Positions 45,860 to 46,235 of a DNA stretch of 46,235 bases are shown here, in pieces. The notes beneath the pieces are model-generated. The model did not search any database and was not told where the DNA came from. It saw only the letters and a list, made by a program, of their open reading frames with translations. Made by a program: the position numbers and the translations under genes. The stretch is from NCBI GenBank assembly GCA_002713365.1, contig PASR01000011.1:295875-342109 (forward strand). The letters run 5' to 3'. This DNA comes from Rhodospirillaceae bacterium (lineage in GTDB: Bacteria; Pseudomonadota; Alphaproteobacteria; UBA6615). Position 1 is the first letter of the stretch, and every line of letters begins with the position of its first letter.

Positions 45860-46235
45860 TTAGCCGTGCATTGTAAGCCCCCCGGACACACTAATTATTT
45901 GACCTGTGATATAATCTGAATCTTGACTAGCTAGAAAAGCAACAATACCAGGAATGTCACTGGGTTCTCCCAGACGTCTCATTGGTATGGCCTTTTGGAA
46001 GGCTTTTGCTAAACCACCATCTAAATTTCCATCTGGTATCATTGATCTTAGTAAGGGAGTATCAACTGGACCAGGAGCAACAGCATTACAACAGATACCA
46101 TTGCGTGCTAATTCTCTTGCAAGAGTTTTTGTAAAAGCAATAAGTCCACCTTTACAAGCTGAATAGACTGCTTCACCTGAGGAGCCGACCCGTCCAGCAT
46201 CGGATGCGATATTTATGACCTTACCTGACTGTCTT
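45860..46235 (-). CDS. badH: BadH-like 2-hydroxycyclohexanecarboxyl-CoA dehydrogenase (SDR), N-terminus missing
   Basis: The frame enters from the right edge, so only the last 124 or so codons are visible and the cofactor loop is missing. The stretch SGKVINIASDAGRVGSSGEA leads to the catalytic YSACK (Tyr and Lys); NAVAPGPVDTPLL and the end ITGQIISVSGGLTMHG resemble the C-terminus of BadH more than generic FabG. BadH oxidises 2-hydroxycyclohexanecarboxyl-CoA to the ketone, the substrate of BadI. It precedes badI by about 60 bp on the same strand. Confidence 0.75.
   Translation of the reverse strand, partial: RQSGKVINIASDAGRVGSSGEAVYSACKGGLIAFTKTLARELARNGICCNAVAPGPVDTPLLRSMIPDGNLDGGLAKAFQKAIPMRRLGEPSDIPGIVAFLASQDSDYITGQIISVSGGLTMHG

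Noticed and set aside
1-46235. Reassignment of TAA to a sense codon
   Set aside because: TAA ends many intact genes such as ruvX, gatB, glyS and ppdK, so it functions as a stop here.

Overview
The window comes from an AT-rich bacterial chromosome, most likely a free-living marine alphaproteobacterium with a small, densely packed genome. The main support is gene content and order: GatCAB amidotransferase; an IspB / TrmN6 / S49 peptidase / GlyQ / GlyS / pyruvate phosphate dikinase block that recurs in Rhodospirillales-like alphaproteobacteria; a BMP-type nucleoside ABC importer; and an alphaproteobacterial TIGR02186-TSUP sulfur-export pair. The exact lineage cannot be fixed without a tree. I see no rRNA, tRNA, CRISPR array, IS element or phage module.

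Layout. 1-1472: N-terminal part of a serralysin-like RTX metalloprotease (runs off the left edge). 1623-5558: ruvX facing gatCAB, with a structured leader between them and an in-frame TAA inside gatA. 5573-7045: an SDR and a PPOX-type flavoprotein. 7345-12526: purine salvage block, a guanine deaminase-like enzyme followed by a complete BMP-family importer, closed by a strong terminator. 12603-16399: SGNH hydrolase, small membrane protein, cardiolipin synthase, polyprenyl diphosphate synthase. 16778-24517: trmN6, S49 peptidase, small membrane protein, glyQ, glyS, ppdK. 24599-25052: two small basic proteins, one of 59 aa. 25385-30985: ygfZ facing an envelope-glycan operon (GT9-GT2 fusion, GT4, asparagine synthetase-type amidotransferase). 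31065-38703: lipid and acyl-CoA genes (thiolase, PagL-like deacylase, acyl-CoA ligase, hydrolase, mmsA) and a 79-aa membrane protein with strong expression signals. 38906-44619: a sulfur-handling island. 44616-46235: DUF1330, a BadI-like ring-cleaving hydrolase and a partial BadH-like dehydrogenase.

How the genes work together. In the sulfur island, an ArsR repressor, rhodanese, TSUP permease, TIGR02186 membrane protein, UspA and YeiH exporter run leftward, while TusA and an MtnA-like gene run rightward from the same control region. This looks like a persulfide/sulfite handling and export unit. BadI and BadH would catalyse consecutive steps of cyclohexanecarboxyl-CoA breakdown. The GT9-GT2, GT4 and AsnB genes overlap or nearly touch and probably build an LPS core or surface glycan.

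The strangest observation is that gatA (normally indispensable) and the MtnA-like gene are each interrupted by one in-frame TAA, and both stops lie in the identical 10-mer GCATAAGCTT. Artefact, recoding and coincidence cannot be separated from this sequence alone.
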